From contig NZ_NEGI01000004.1 of assembly GCF_002135345.1 (NCBI RefSeq), positions 92,891-156,890 on the forward strand: 64,000 bases of DNA, in the 5' to 3' direction. This DNA comes from Acinetobacter sp. ANC 4648 (lineage in GTDB: Bacteria; Pseudomonadota; Gammaproteobacteria; Pseudomonadales; Moraxellaceae). Position numbers and translations under genes: made by a program. Positions 10,539-23,042 of the stretch are shown here, piece after piece. The notes beneath the pieces were generated by a model. The model saw nothing but the letters and a program-made list of their open reading frames with translations. It was not told where the DNA came from and searched no databases. Position 1 is the first letter of the stretch, and every line of letters begins with the position of its first letter.

Positions 10539-11396
10539 TCAATGTGTATCTAATTTTTCGAAACCTTTGACCAAGGTATCCAATTCTTTCAGCTGCGCCA
10601 AAAATGGCTCTAGCTGTGACAGACGTAAAGCACATGGGCCATCACACTTTGCTTTTTCAGGATCTGGATGTGCTTCTAAAAACAAACCTGCCAAACCTGT
10701 TGCCATACCCGCACGTGCGAGTGTAGTAATTTGTGCACGACGACCACCAGCAGAATCTTCACGACCTCCTGGTGTTTGCAAAGCATGTGTGACATCAAAG
10801 AATACTGGCACCTTCATTTCTTTCATGCTGTCAAAGCCAAGCATATCAACCACTAGGTTGTTATAGCCAAATGCTGAACCACGCTCACACAAAATAAGTT
10901 TGTCATTTCCAGCTTCTAAGCATTTATTTAGAATATGACGCATTTCGTGTGGTGCGAGAAATTGAGCTTTCTTGATATTGATGATGGCATTGGTTTTTGC
11001 CATTGCTTCAACAAGATCTGTTTGGCGGCTTAAAAATGCAGGAAGTTGAATAATATCTGCAACTTGAGCAACAGCTTCAGCTTGATAAGGCTCATGTACA
11101 TCAGTAATGATTGGCACATTAAAATGTTTTTTAATGTCTGCCAACCACTCCAATCCTTTTTCCATACCTGGACCACGGAATGAAAATAAACTTGAGCGAT
11201 TAGCTTTATCAAAACTAGCTTTGAATACATAGGGAATATCTAGACGCTTACAGATATCTACATACGTTTCTGCAATCTCAAAAGCAAGGTCTTTAGACTC
11301 GAGTACGTTCATGCCGCCGAATAGTACAAATGGCAAATGATTTGCCATTTGTATATCGCCTAAACGTACAATTTCCTGTGGTTTTAATTGTGACAT
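10539..11396 (-). CDS. kdsA: 3-deoxy-D-manno-octulosonate 8-phosphate (KDO8P) synthase
   Basis: KdsA joins phosphoenolpyruvate and arabinose 5-phosphate to make KDO8P for the lipopolysaccharide core. The 285-residue protein has the class I aldolase-like barrel with [13 protein letters not shown] at the start. It also has [12 protein letters not shown] near residue 60, [29 protein letters not shown] and [11 protein letters not shown]. All core motifs are present and the length is normal. It lies between pyrG and eno on the minus strand, the conserved pyrG-kdsA-eno order. Confidence 0.97.
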   Translation of the reverse strand: MSQLKPQEIVRLGDIQMANHLPFVLFGGMNVLESKDLAFEIAETYVDICKRLDIPYVFKASFDKANRSSLFSFRGPGMEKGLEWLADIKKHFNVPIITDVHEPYQAEAVAQVADIIQLPAFLSRQTDLVEAMAKTNAIINIKKAQFLAPHEMRHILNKCLEAGNDKLILCERGSAFGYNNLVVDMLGFDSMKEMKVPVFFDVTHALQTPGGREDSAGGRRAQITTLARAGMATGLAGLFLEAHPDPEKAKCDGPCALRLSQLEPFLAQLKELDTLVKGFEKLDTH

Positions 11397-11425
11397 TTAA
11401 ACTTCCTAGTTTATTTGCTCAAACC

Positions 11426-13132
<1,707 letters not shown>

Positions 13133-13294
13133 CTAGAAAGCAAAGTCAATCCGCATCAATTCATAGAACAATAAGCAATTGGCTATTCTATCAGCATTTC
13201 CAATAGAAATTTAGCTTATGTTGAGATGATTTTTATCTATGGATTTGCTGTTATACTAGTCCCACCTCTTTGTTATGTTTTGTTTTGAGCAATT

Positions 13295-13750
13295 ATGAAT
13301 AAGAAACTTTTAATTTGTGGTGCAATTGCCACAGCTTTATTGGTTACCGCATGTGTAAAAAAAGAAGCGCCGAAGGAAGAACAACAGGAACAAGCTGCCT
13401 CGACAGCGCAGCAACAACCTGCTCAATTTGAAAGTTTAGAAAGCACTGCAACGTCAAGTATTCCTGCGACTGTACCCGAATCATCGCATGTTGCTATTGA
13501 ACATCAAGAAAGTAATAACACATCAGTAACGATTCGTCGTGAAGTTCAACCTGTTGACGTTACAATACCTGCTGAACCGACAAAAGTAGAAGAACAAAAA
13601 ACTACCGAAACCAAACCAGCTAAAGCAGAGTCAGTAAAAACTGAAACTCAACCAACTGCAACAGCTAAACCAAAGCCAAACACTGCACAATCTGAAGATG
13701 ATGCAGTCGCTGCAGCTATTGCAGCTGCAACACCCGCATTAAAAAACTAA
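13295..13750 (+). CDS. Putative lipoprotein, low-complexity, function unknown
   Basis: The 151-residue product has a type II signal peptide. MNKKLLICGAIATALLVTAC ends in the lipobox LVTAC, with Cys20 as the likely lipidation site. The mature part is rich in Lys, Glu, Gln, Thr, Pro and Ala, with no recognisable domain. It ends in an Ala-rich helix (DDAVAAAIAAATPALKN). It is divergent from pyrG and followed by a strong terminator, so it is a single-gene unit. Envelope location is inferred from the lipobox. No role can be assigned. Confidence 0.8.
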   Translation: MNKKLLICGAIATALLVTACVKKEAPKEEQQEQAASTAQQQPAQFESLESTATSSIPATVPESSHVAIEHQESNNTSVTIRREVQPVDVTIPAEPTKVEEQKTTETKPAKAESVKTETQPTATAKPKPNTAQSEDDAVAAAIAAATPALKN

Positions 13751-13760
13751 TGTTTTAGAT

Positions 13761-13812
13761 ATTCAATGGATAAAAAAACCAGTCAAATGACTGGTTTTTT
13801 TATCCATTGAAT
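13761..13812. terminator. Bidirectional terminator: perfect 25-bp inverted repeat
   Basis: Two 25-base arms, perfectly complementary and separated only by AA, run from ATTCAATGGA at 13761 to TCCATTGAAT at 13812. The core is AACCAGTCA/TGACTGGTT flanked by runs of seven A and seven T. It lies between the convergent lipoprotein gene and the YheT-like hydrolase, and ends one base before the latter's stop codon. It fits as an intrinsic terminator for both strands. Confidence 0.9.
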
Positions 13813-13813
13813 A

Positions 13814-14893
13814 CTAATACTGCTTTAAAAAATCTGCGATTAAACGTGAAGCCCACGATTTGCTCCGCAAACCTTCATAAAACCCACAATGACTGCCTCG
13901 CTTGGTCGTGACAACCACAATATTTTTCATCTGTTGAATTAGAGGCTTATAAGGTTCTAAATTTTTAATTGAACAGACAGGGTCATCTTCCGCATTTAAA
14001 ATCATTAGGGGAATGGTTATATTTTCAAATACATAAACTGGATTTATAGCCTGATTATAACTGGCATAATCCTGAAACCCTGCCATTTCAAAATATTCAC
14101 ATTGGAACTGTTGCAATGTTTTAGTCGTTAAAACATTCTTCACCGAACTAATATTCTGCCACGTACTTTCATAAGGGTGAATAAAAGCTTTAAACAGTTT
14201 TTGGGTCATAATTTTGGTATAAAAAGGATGTACATTATTAAAACCAACTTCTGTGTCGTAACCAGGGCACATCGCAAATGATGCTTTAAAAGGCGTTCGT
14301 TCTCCTTCTTCCCCCAGATATCTCACCAGCAGTCCAGTTCCAGCGGATGATCCTACGGCATATAAAGCAGAATTGGGAAATTCACTTTGAATACAAGCAA
14401 TCTGTTCTCTCAAATCATCCGTAAAACCAAAAAGTGATACCCTAGGCACTGGCATAGGCAAACCCGCATGACCACGGCGCAAACATAGCGCAATGCGCCA
14501 ACCCGTATGTTCATATAGGTCTTTAACCAACTCACGCATACTTTCAGGTGTTCCTGTAATAGTATGCATAACAACAATCGTTGGTGTATCTTGAGGTAAA
14601 TTATAACCATACCATGCAATTGCGGTGATACCACCATCTTGCATGGTCAATTGCTCAATATGGTCATAGTCGAGTTGAACACTTTTTTTCTTAATCACAT
14701 CAAAATAAAGCAAATGGATATGCCGATTACTCAACCATGGTGTCGGTCGATATTTTTGCTTGAGTTGTGGCATTTTATCAATAACGTCTTTCAGCTGTCC
14801 TTGCTGATCAAAATAAAGTTTTGGATTTTCTGCACCAGTTATGTGATCTAAAACAGATTGTACAAACTGGCTGACTTTATAAATAACGGACAT
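13814..14893 (-). CDS. YheT-family alpha/beta hydrolase
   Basis: The 359-residue product is an alpha/beta hydrolase of the YheT/EMB8-like group. Its oxyanion region is TIVVMHTITGTPESMRELV near residue 108. The nucleophile elbow is AVGSSAGTGLL near residue 185. The acid is in LNAEDDPVC near residue 300, and the catalytic His is in RGSHCGFYEG near residue 335. RPTPWLSNRHI in the N-terminal part is typical of YheT proteins. The substrate is unknown; esterase or acyltransferase activity is known for relatives. It faces the 13295 lipoprotein gene across a shared terminator. Confidence 0.85.
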   Translation of the reverse strand: MSVIYKVSQFVQSVLDHITGAENPKLYFDQQGQLKDVIDKMPQLKQKYRPTPWLSNRHIHLLYFDVIKKKSVQLDYDHIEQLTMQDGGITAIAWYGYNLPQDTPTIVVMHTITGTPESMRELVKDLYEHTGWRIALCLRRGHAGLPMPVPRVSLFGFTDDLREQIACIQSEFPNSALYAVGSSAGTGLLVRYLGEEGERTPFKASFAMCPGYDTEVGFNNVHPFYTKIMTQKLFKAFIHPYESTWQNISSVKNVLTTKTLQQFQCEYFEMAGFQDYASYNQAINPVYVFENITIPLMILNAEDDPVCSIKNLEPYKPLIQQMKNIVVVTTKRGSHCGFYEGLRSKSWASRLIADFLKQY

Positions 14894-15077
14894 TTTACTC
14901 TCTTAAACGTATACATATTTAAATAAATAACAAATCCTGATCCAATATGCCTTGAGGAGTCGCTTACTATTTAAGTAAAGATAAAGTATTTTCTTACTCA
15001 GAGTAAACTAAATTTTAATACTTAATATTTTGGTGAAATAAGTAAAAATCTAGATAGTCAACCTTATCAGGTGTCAC

Positions 15078-15479
15078 TCACATAAAGGCAGCCATTCGTT
15101 CTCCCATTTGCTCCCCAAGTGCCTGCAAACCACTCAAAGAACGAATCATCACCTCAAATTCAACAATTTTTCCTTGTTCATTAAAACGAATCATATCAAT
15201 CCCCTTTAATTGCTTTTCACCAATATTTGCTGAAAACTCCAGTACTACACTTTGTTGATCTTCTGTATAAAACTCACGATGATAGGTGAAGTCTTCAAAG
15301 ACTTGTATCACATTAGTTAAAATAAAAAAGACTACTTGTTTACCAATATAAGGCTTAAAAGCAACTGGGGAACGAAATACCACATCCTCTACCAGAAGTT
15401 CATTTAAAATACTCATATCCTGCGTATTTAACATTTCATGCCAATGCTGAATCGCGACTTTTGTTTGCGGATAACTCAT
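15078..15479 (-). CDS. NTF2-like / SnoaL-type small protein
   Basis: The 133-residue product has the helix-then-sheet pattern of the NTF2-like superfamily: WHEMLNTQDMSILNELLVEDVVFRSPV, then beta-strand segments with FILTNVIQVFEDFTYHREFY and IDMIRFNEQGKIVEFEVMIR. Members bind small hydrophobic ligands or act as isomerases or hydrolases. No catalytic set can be assigned here. It lies 79 bases downstream of fadH on the same strand and may be co-transcribed, although a hairpin lies in the gap. A role in lipid or aromatic metabolism would be a guess from context. Confidence 0.75.
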   Translation of the reverse strand: MSYPQTKVAIQHWHEMLNTQDMSILNELLVEDVVFRSPVAFKPYIGKQVVFFILTNVIQVFEDFTYHREFYTEDQQSVVLEFSANIGEKQLKGIDMIRFNEQGKIVEFEVMIRSLSGLQALGEQMGERMAAFM

Positions 15480-15515
15480 GATCTTTCCTTATTTTAATTT
15501 TAGATATGTATACAA

Positions 15516-15546
15516 GTACTAGCTAGATTCTAAATCTAGCCAGTAC
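15516..15546. repeat. Hairpin in the gap between fadH and the NTF2-like gene
   Basis: The arms GTACT and GCTAGATT pair with AATCTAGC and AGTAC around a CTA loop, with one internal mismatch. On the plus strand it is followed by AATTTTT. It begins 13 bases beyond the fadH stop codon, so it may attenuate or protect the fadH transcript. The minus-strand T-run is poor. Confidence 0.4.
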
Positions 15547-15558
15547 AATTTTTCAAAA

Positions 15559-17652
<2,094 letters not shown>

Positions 17653-17678
17653 TTACTTTATAAGCGAGATTTGATTTT

Positions 17679-17696
17679 TATGCAACATGTTGCATA
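17679..17696. promoter_or_regulatory. Palindromic operator 2 (padR side)
   Basis: TATGCAACATGTTGCATA has the same perfect 8-bp arms as operator 1, with AT at the centre. The two centres are 53 bp apart, about five helical turns. It lies 38 bp before the chosen padR start and overlaps an upstream in-frame ATG, which argues that this ATG is not used. Confidence 0.8.
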
Positions 17697-17734
17697 ATGA
17701 CTTTACATCCATTTTCGTTATAAAAGATTATTTC

Positions 17735-18280
17735 ATGTCCTTAGCCCATGTATTACTGACCAGCCTCATTGAAAAACCAAGCACTGGTTTTGAATTGGCA
17801 CGTCGCTTTGACCGCTCTATGGGTTTCTTTTGGAATGCGACGCATCAACAGATTTATCGTGAACTAAATGGCATGCTTAAACAAGGATGGATTTCAACCT
17901 TAGAAAATAAAAATAATACTGGTCGAAAAAAAACTTATCGTGTTGAACAACTTGGAAGAGCTGAACTGGCAGATTGGATGCTCAAACAAAGCCCACCTGC
18001 GCAACTCCGTGAAGAGCTAATGGTACGTTTACGTGCCGAGGCACAATTTGGCGGAAATACTGTTTTACCTGAGTTAGAACGACATTTAGAATTACATCAA
18101 CAAAATTTAAAAGTTTATCAACAAATTTTTGCAAAAGATTTTGAACATGCTGATAAAAATGATCGAACCTTATACATCCATAAAATGATTTTACAACTCG
18201 GCATTGATATGGAGATTGGTTGGATCTCTTGGTTCGAAACCGTTATCCCGCAACTTAAATTATTTGCACAACAATCATAA
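17735..18280 (+). CDS. PadR-family transcriptional regulator
   Basis: The protein has the PadR winged helix: MSLAHVLLTSLIEKPSTGFELARRF, then WNATHQQIYRELNGMLKQGWI and a wing with NTGRKKTYRV. A C-terminal alpha-helical dimerisation region follows (about 90-181), as in PadR-s2 proteins. I use the ATG at 17735. The in-frame ATG at 17687 lies inside a palindromic operator, and the DNA-binding fold begins at MSLAHV. That gives 181 residues. It is divergent from fadH and 15 bases before an alpha/beta hydrolase gene. It likely represses both directions through the two palindromes. Confidence 0.88.
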   Translation: MSLAHVLLTSLIEKPSTGFELARRFDRSMGFFWNATHQQIYRELNGMLKQGWISTLENKNNTGRKKTYRVEQLGRAELADWMLKQSPPAQLREELMVRLRAEAQFGGNTVLPELERHLELHQQNLKVYQQIFAKDFEHADKNDRTLYIHKMILQLGIDMEIGWISWFETVIPQLKLFAQQS

Positions 18281-18295
18281 AAATAGGAAAAAGTC

Positions 18296-19207
18296 ATGCC
18301 ACTGTATACAATGCCCGATGGTGAACAATTATTTGTCCGTGAAATTGGACAAGGCCAACCCGTATTGGTGCTCTCAGGTTTAGGTATGCAAAGCTGGCAA
18401 TGGATTCCATTTTTGCTACCTAACATTAAAAAATATAAATTTATTATTCCAGACTGGCGAGGTTTTGGAGGGTCTAAAAATTGTAAAATTCCTCAAAATC
18501 TCGATGCTATTCAAAACCATTGGCGTGATATTGCTTCACTCATTCAGCAACTACAATTAAATGATTTTATTATCATTGCTTACTCCATGGGAGCAACTAC
18601 TGCTATGCATGGCATGCAGTATGGTGAATTAAAAGACCAATTAAAAGCTTATTTACATATTGACCAGACTCCAAAAATTCCAAGTGATGCGTCATGGCCA
18701 TTTGGACTATTTGGAAAAAAGCATCCTAAATTTAAGCAATTATTAAATGATCTATCCATTTTCTTACATCAACATGCTCACTTTAATCACCTTGAAGATC
18801 TTCCGTATGAACTACGTAATCAACTGATTAAAATATGGTTAAGCTTCATTAAAATCCAGAGCAGAAACAAAGTTAGCCCTCTGCTCTTCAACTTAGCTCT
18901 TAAACACCCTCTATTACAAAAGCATCTACTGCCTATTCATAGATTGGATTATATGAGTTGGTATATTGATAATTATTTGAATCATGATGAAGATTATCGT
19001 CCTGCTATTGCTCAACTAAACTGCCCAACAACTTTTTTTATCGGTGAAAAATCTAGCTTATATCCTGCTGCTGGTCAAAAAATTATTGCCGAAAGTCTTA
19101 AAAATGCCAATAGTATAGTTTTTCAATACTCAGGCCATACACCATTAATTTCTGAACCCGTGAAGTTTGGACGTGAAATTCAGTATTTCCTCAAACAAGT
19201 GATTTAA
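18296..19207 (+). CDS. Alpha/beta hydrolase (alpha/beta-fold, substrate unknown)
   Basis: The 303-residue product is a single-domain alpha/beta hydrolase. The oxyanion strand is PVLVLSGLGMQSWQW near residue 25, followed by PDWRGFGGSK. The nucleophile elbow is IIAYSMGATTAM near residue 98. The acid lies near PTTFFIGEKSSLYP, and the catalytic His is in YSGHTPLISEP near residue 282. It starts 15 bases after the padR stop behind AGGAAAAAGTC, so the two form an operon. Linkage with fadH suggests a fatty-acid or ester substrate, but this is inference. Confidence 0.85.
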   Translation: MPLYTMPDGEQLFVREIGQGQPVLVLSGLGMQSWQWIPFLLPNIKKYKFIIPDWRGFGGSKNCKIPQNLDAIQNHWRDIASLIQQLQLNDFIIIAYSMGATTAMHGMQYGELKDQLKAYLHIDQTPKIPSDASWPFGLFGKKHPKFKQLLNDLSIFLHQHAHFNHLEDLPYELRNQLIKIWLSFIKIQSRNKVSPLLFNLALKHPLLQKHLLPIHRLDYMSWYIDNYLNHDEDYRPAIAQLNCPTTFFIGEKSSLYPAAGQKIIAESLKNANSIVFQYSGHTPLISEPVKFGREIQYFLKQVI

Positions 19208-19574
19208 ATTCAAATCATTTATATTTTTAATAAATAATCTGATTGCCAGAATTTTGACGATATCTCAGCAATTTGATGTCGTCATTTAGCACCACCTTAA
19301 GCAGATCAGGACTTTTATATTCACCATAAATTGTAATTTGATTTTCTTGCAACTCTACTTCGTTATTGGCATATTTTTTATAGTTAATTATCCTAAGAAT
19401 TTCTCATATTTTTTTTCCAAATTCAAGACTTAATCCGTTGCTTTTCAAGCATAATTCGCCCCTTGAATTGTTTATTTATTGTGCTTTTTAATACATTTTT
19501 TTTCAAGTACCTCTACACTCATAAGTCAATGTTCTTCTTTCTATTTTAATAAACACAAAAGATAAGGACTTCTC
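19208..19574. other. 367-base gap before the MHS transporter
   Basis: Apart from the frameshifted small frame listed separately (19227-19407), the right half is AT-rich leader DNA for the transporter. AAGGACTTCTC directly precedes the transporter ATG. No clear dyad or strong promoter was found. Confidence 0.5.
19227..19407 (-). pseudogene. Small frameshifted gene, function unknown
   Basis: On the minus strand an ATG at 19407, preceded by GGA at eight bases, starts MRN and then hits a stop. The next frame stays open for about 57 codons (19227-19403) and reads INYKKYANNEVELQENQITI followed by YGEYKSPDLLKVVLNDDIKL and a Tyr-terminated tail. Removing one T from AAATTCTT at about 19397-19402 would join the two into one 60-residue protein. 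The downstream frame is rich in strand-forming residues, like a small single-domain protein. No family is recognised. A sequencing error is an alternative to a true frameshift. Confidence 0.45.
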
Positions 19575-20873
19575 ATGAGTGAAACCCAGACCTATCAGCC
19601 ACATGAAAAACGTAATCGTGTCATGGCTATCGTTGGCGCTGCATCGGGGAATTTAGTTGAATGGTTTGATTTTTATATCTATGCCTCCTTCGCCATTTAT
19701 TTTCAACATGCATTAACAGCTCCCGACATGAGTGAATCCGCCAAAGCTATTTATGTCTGGGGTGTATTTGCTGCCAGTTTTTTCATGCGTCCAATTGGGA
19801 GTTGGCTCTTTGGTTGGATTGGTGATAAATATGGTCGTAAAAAATCCATGATTATCTCTATCACATTAATGGCTATTAGCTCCTTCTTATTCGCTGCACT
19901 CCCAACGTATGCCCAAGCAGGAACGCTGGCCCCATTTTTACTTTTAGCAGTACGACTGTTACAGGGTCTATCTGTCGGTGGTGAATATGGTACGGTTGCA
20001 ACGTACATGAGCGAAGTTGCACTCAAAGGACAACGTGGTTTTTACTCATCCTTTCAATATGTGACTTTAGCTGGTGGACAATTATTAGCAAGTGCTTTGG
20101 GTGTCATCATGCTTGCCTTTATGTCCAAAGAGCAACTTATGGATGGTGGCTGGCGTATCCCATTTATTATTGGCGGTGTAGTGGCAGTCCTTTCATTTTT
20201 TGTACGTCGTCATTTAAAAGAAACTCTCTCTGCAGATGATAGTAAAAAAGAAGAATCAGGTAGTTTAAAAGCACTATTTAAAGATCATTGGAAAACTTTC
20301 TTATTGGTTGTTGGCTATACTTCAGCAGGTTCTTTAACCTTCTATATGCTCACCGTATATTCGAAAACCTATATTACCAATTTAGGTTTCAGCGATAAAG
20401 TTTCAGGCTATATGATGACCATCGCACTGTTTGTATTCATGTGTGCTCAGCCACTATTTGGTATGTTATCCGACCGAATTGGACGCCGTGCCTCGATGAT
20501 GTGGTTCAGTGCAAGTAGTGCAATATTTGTTTATCCCGTTATGGTTATTGCAATGCATTATTTTAGTTATTCAGCAGTGATTGTAACCTTATTACTGATC
20601 TTTTTAATGATGCTACTTAGCTTCTATACTTCTATTAGTGGATTAGTCAAAGCTGAAATGTTTCCTCCACATATTCGAGCCTTAGGTGTAGGATTTGCCT
20701 ATGCGGTGGGTAATGCTATTTTCGGCGGATCTGCTCCTGCAGTTGCACTACAATTTAAAAGTGTCGGACATGAAAATACATTTTTCATCTATGTCATCAT
20801 CATGCTGATTATCTGCTTCTTCTGTAGTATGCAACTACCTAAAGAGCCTAAATATTTACATCATGATCATTAA
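19575..20873 (+). CDS. MFS transporter, metabolite:H+ symporter (MHS/KgtP-like) family
   Basis: The 432-residue protein has 12 predicted membrane helices. It carries the MHS signature near the start (GAASGNLVEWFDFYIYASFA). The MFS loop motif is GDKYGRKKSM, repeated as SDRIGRRASM in the second half. LLQGLSVGGEYGTVATYMSE is the usual MHS helix-4/5 segment. Such proteins carry alpha-ketoglutarate, dicarboxylates, proline-betaine or aromatic acids. The exact substrate cannot be fixed; a dicarboxylate would suit the nearby aspA, but that is weak evidence. A good terminator follows, so the gene is probably monocistronic. Confidence 0.88.
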   Translation: MSETQTYQPHEKRNRVMAIVGAASGNLVEWFDFYIYASFAIYFQHALTAPDMSESAKAIYVWGVFAASFFMRPIGSWLFGWIGDKYGRKKSMIISITLMAISSFLFAALPTYAQAGTLAPFLLLAVRLLQGLSVGGEYGTVATYMSEVALKGQRGFYSSFQYVTLAGGQLLASALGVIMLAFMSKEQLMDGGWRIPFIIGGVVAVLSFFVRRHLKETLSADDSKKEESGSLKALFKDHWKTFLLVVGYTSAGSLTFYMLTVYSKTYITNLGFSDKVSGYMMTIALFVFMCAQPLFGMLSDRIGRRASMMWFSASSAIFVYPVMVIAMHYFSYSAVIVTLLLIFLMMLLSFYTSISGLVKAEMFPPHIRALGVGFAYAVGNAIFGGSAPAVALQFKSVGHENTFFIYVIIMLIICFFCSMQLPKEPKYLHHDH

Positions 20874-20882
20874 CCCAATCCA

Positions 20883-20911
20883 ATGAAGGGACGCACAGAC
20901 CCTTCATTTTG
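20883..20911 (+). terminator. Terminator after the MHS transporter
   Basis: ATGAAGGG pairs with CCCTTCAT around a nine-base loop and is followed by TTT. It lies ten bases after the transporter stop codon. Confidence 0.6.
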
Positions 20912-21050
20912 CAATTTGAGTATTAAATTTTACCAATAGTGATTAATATTAAAAAATGACGAGTTCCATAAATGGTTTAAAACTAATGCCTTCATAACAA
21001 TCTGAAACAAGAGAGGAAAAATCAATGCACTCTACTCTATCTAATGTATA

Positions 21051-21080
21051 AAAAAACGGCTCACTAAGTAGCCGTTTTTT
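21051..21080. terminator. Bidirectional terminator downstream of aspA
   Basis: AAAAAACGGCT pairs perfectly with AGCCGTTTTTT across an eight-base loop. A/T runs at both ends allow it to work on either strand. It is placed to end the aspA transcript coming from the right. Confidence 0.85.
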
Positions 21081-21126
21081 ATTAATTAAAAGTTGCTAGG
21101 ACTTAAAGTCCAAAAGCAAACCTTTA

Positions 21127-22593
21127 TTATCCAGCTTTATCAATATGAACGACTTCATCGTAATTTTGCACTGCAATTTCAGAAATCATATTTTCAAAAG
21201 AGAAAATTTTATCTAATTGTTCACGAGTTAATAAACCTTGCTCCAATACAACTTCTTGGATCGTTTTATTTTCAGCAATACATTGCTTACCAATCTCATC
21301 ACACTTTGAATGACCTAAAATTGGATCTAACAAAGTAATGATTCCGACACTACGCATCACTGCATCGAAACAAGTTTTTTCATTTGCTTCAATACCCTGA
21401 ATACATTTTTCATCTAATGTCTTAATGGCATTAATAAGTAAATCAAGTGACTCATTCAAAGAAACAGCAATAACAGGTTCCATTACATTTAACTGTAACT
21501 GTCCAGCTTCTGCTGCAAATGTAATCGTCAAGTCGTTACCAATTACCTTAAAGGCAACTTGATTAACAACTTCTGGAATCACAGGATTAACTTTAGCTGG
21601 CATGATTGATGAACCTGCTTGCATTTCAGGTAAGCGAATTTCCCACAAACCTGTTCTTGGGCCTGAACTCAATAAGCGTAGGTCATTACAGATTTTTGAA
21701 AGCTTCACAGCTAAACGTTTTAATGTGCTCGATAAAATAATAAACACACCACAATCGCTTGTAGCCTCAACGTAATCCTCTGCTCCACGAAGCTGTAGAC
21801 CCGTAATTTCATTTAAATATTCATTTACTTTAACTGCATAACCGTGTGGCGTATTTACCCCAGTACCAATCGCAGTTGCACCCAAGTTAATTTCCAACAA
21901 TAACTCACGGGTTTTTTTAATAAGTCGTACATCTTCTTTCAATAGCGTTGCAAAAGCATGAAACTCTTGTCCAAGTGTCATAGGTACCGCATCTTGTAAT
22001 TGCGTACGGCCCATTTTTAAGACATGTTGAAATTCATTTGCCTTCAATTTAAGTGAAGCAATTAAATTATTCATTTGAACAAATAAATCATCAAAAGAAT
22101 AATACGAAGCTAAACGAAGCGCCGTTGGATAAACATCATTGGTTGATTGTGATTTATTTACATGATCATTTGGATGAATAATATCGTAACGACCTTTTTC
22201 ATGACCTAATGATTCAAGTGCAATATTGGCAATCACTTCATTACTATTCATATTAATTGAAGTGCCAGCTCCACCCTGAAAAACATCAGAAGGGAATGAA
22301 TAACTCCATTTCTCTGGGTTTTGGATTAATTGATCACAAGCCGCTTGTATCGCTTTACTTGCAGTCTCATCCAATTTACCAAAACTAAAATTAGCTTGAG
22401 CGGATGCTTTTTTAACCTGAGCCAATGCTTTAATAAAGTTAGTTTGCTCACCGACAGTATGTGTCGATATTTTAAAGTTATCTAATGCTCTGAGTGTATG
22501 AATACCATAATAGCTATTTGCAGGTACTTCACGTGCACCTAATAAATCTTTCTCTATTCTAGTTTGCTCAGATTGAACCGTTTCCACTGCCAT
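21127..22593 (-). CDS. aspA: Aspartate ammonia-lyase
   Basis: AspA deaminates L-aspartate to fumarate and ammonia. I start at the ATG at 22593 (MAVETVQSEQTRIEKDLLG). An in-frame GTG at 22629 would add 12 residues not typical of the family. The 488-residue product has PANSYYGIHTLRA near residue 25 and the flexible-loop signature GSSIMPAKVNP near residue 330, with its catalytic Ser. TGVNTPHGYAV is also present. The SS loop separates it from argininosuccinate lyase. It is divergent from putP, and both feed amino-acid carbon into the TCA cycle. Confidence 0.95.
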   Translation of the reverse strand: MAVETVQSEQTRIEKDLLGAREVPANSYYGIHTLRALDNFKISTHTVGEQTNFIKALAQVKKASAQANFSFGKLDETASKAIQAACDQLIQNPEKWSYSFPSDVFQGGAGTSINMNSNEVIANIALESLGHEKGRYDIIHPNDHVNKSQSTNDVYPTALRLASYYSFDDLFVQMNNLIASLKLKANEFQHVLKMGRTQLQDAVPMTLGQEFHAFATLLKEDVRLIKKTRELLLEINLGATAIGTGVNTPHGYAVKVNEYLNEITGLQLRGAEDYVEATSDCGVFIILSSTLKRLAVKLSKICNDLRLLSSGPRTGLWEIRLPEMQAGSSIMPAKVNPVIPEVVNQVAFKVIGNDLTITFAAEAGQLQLNVMEPVIAVSLNESLDLLINAIKTLDEKCIQGIEANEKTCFDAVMRSVGIITLLDPILGHSKCDEIGKQCIAENKTIQEVVLEQGLLTREQLDKIFSFENMISEIAVQNYDEVVHIDKAG

Positions 22594-22629
22594 TACTCGT
22601 AAAAGTGCACTGTTTTCGTGCGATAGCAC

Positions 22630-23042
22630 ATACTATACTTTATATTTGTAGTATAAGTTAATAATGATATCTCTTTTGCAACGCATTATTACGCACGTTT
22701 GAATAAATTGTATCCACTGTAAAAAGGTGTAAATAACTTTAAATATGACTTTGTTTTATTTTTCTTTTTGATTCACCCTCAATATTAAGTGCAAAGTACC
22801 CCAACAACAGCTCAAATTGAATTGAATAGTTCATCTTTATTTATAAATTTATCTAAAGTTAGATTTCCTATATAATCCGCCCATTGTAACCATTTGTACA
22901 AAATGACACAGAAGTTGTGATGAATCACCTTATAAAAATCACAGCTTATTTTTTAGCTTTTATGTTTGAATCTGTCCGTTAATTCACCACACATAAAAAT
23001 AATGCTTGGATGAGTTTCTGTAAATGGACACAAGGATTTTCT
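22630..23042. promoter_or_regulatory. Divergent control region between aspA and putP
   Basis: This AT-rich gap of about 410 bases must hold promoters for both genes. A TATAAT at 22871-22876 is a candidate -10 for putP, and a TTTGTACAAA palindrome lies at 22893-22902, just downstream of it. No regulator can be named for the palindrome. AAGGATTTTCT precedes the putP ATG at 23043. Confidence 0.5.

Noticed and set aside
10523-10540. GATGCT/AGCATC hairpin between eno and kdsA
   Set aside because: Only six pairs and no T-run; it is unlikely to split the conserved gene group.
17687-17734. Earlier start for padR
   Set aside because: That ATG lies inside an 18-bp palindromic operator, and the winged helix starts at 17735.
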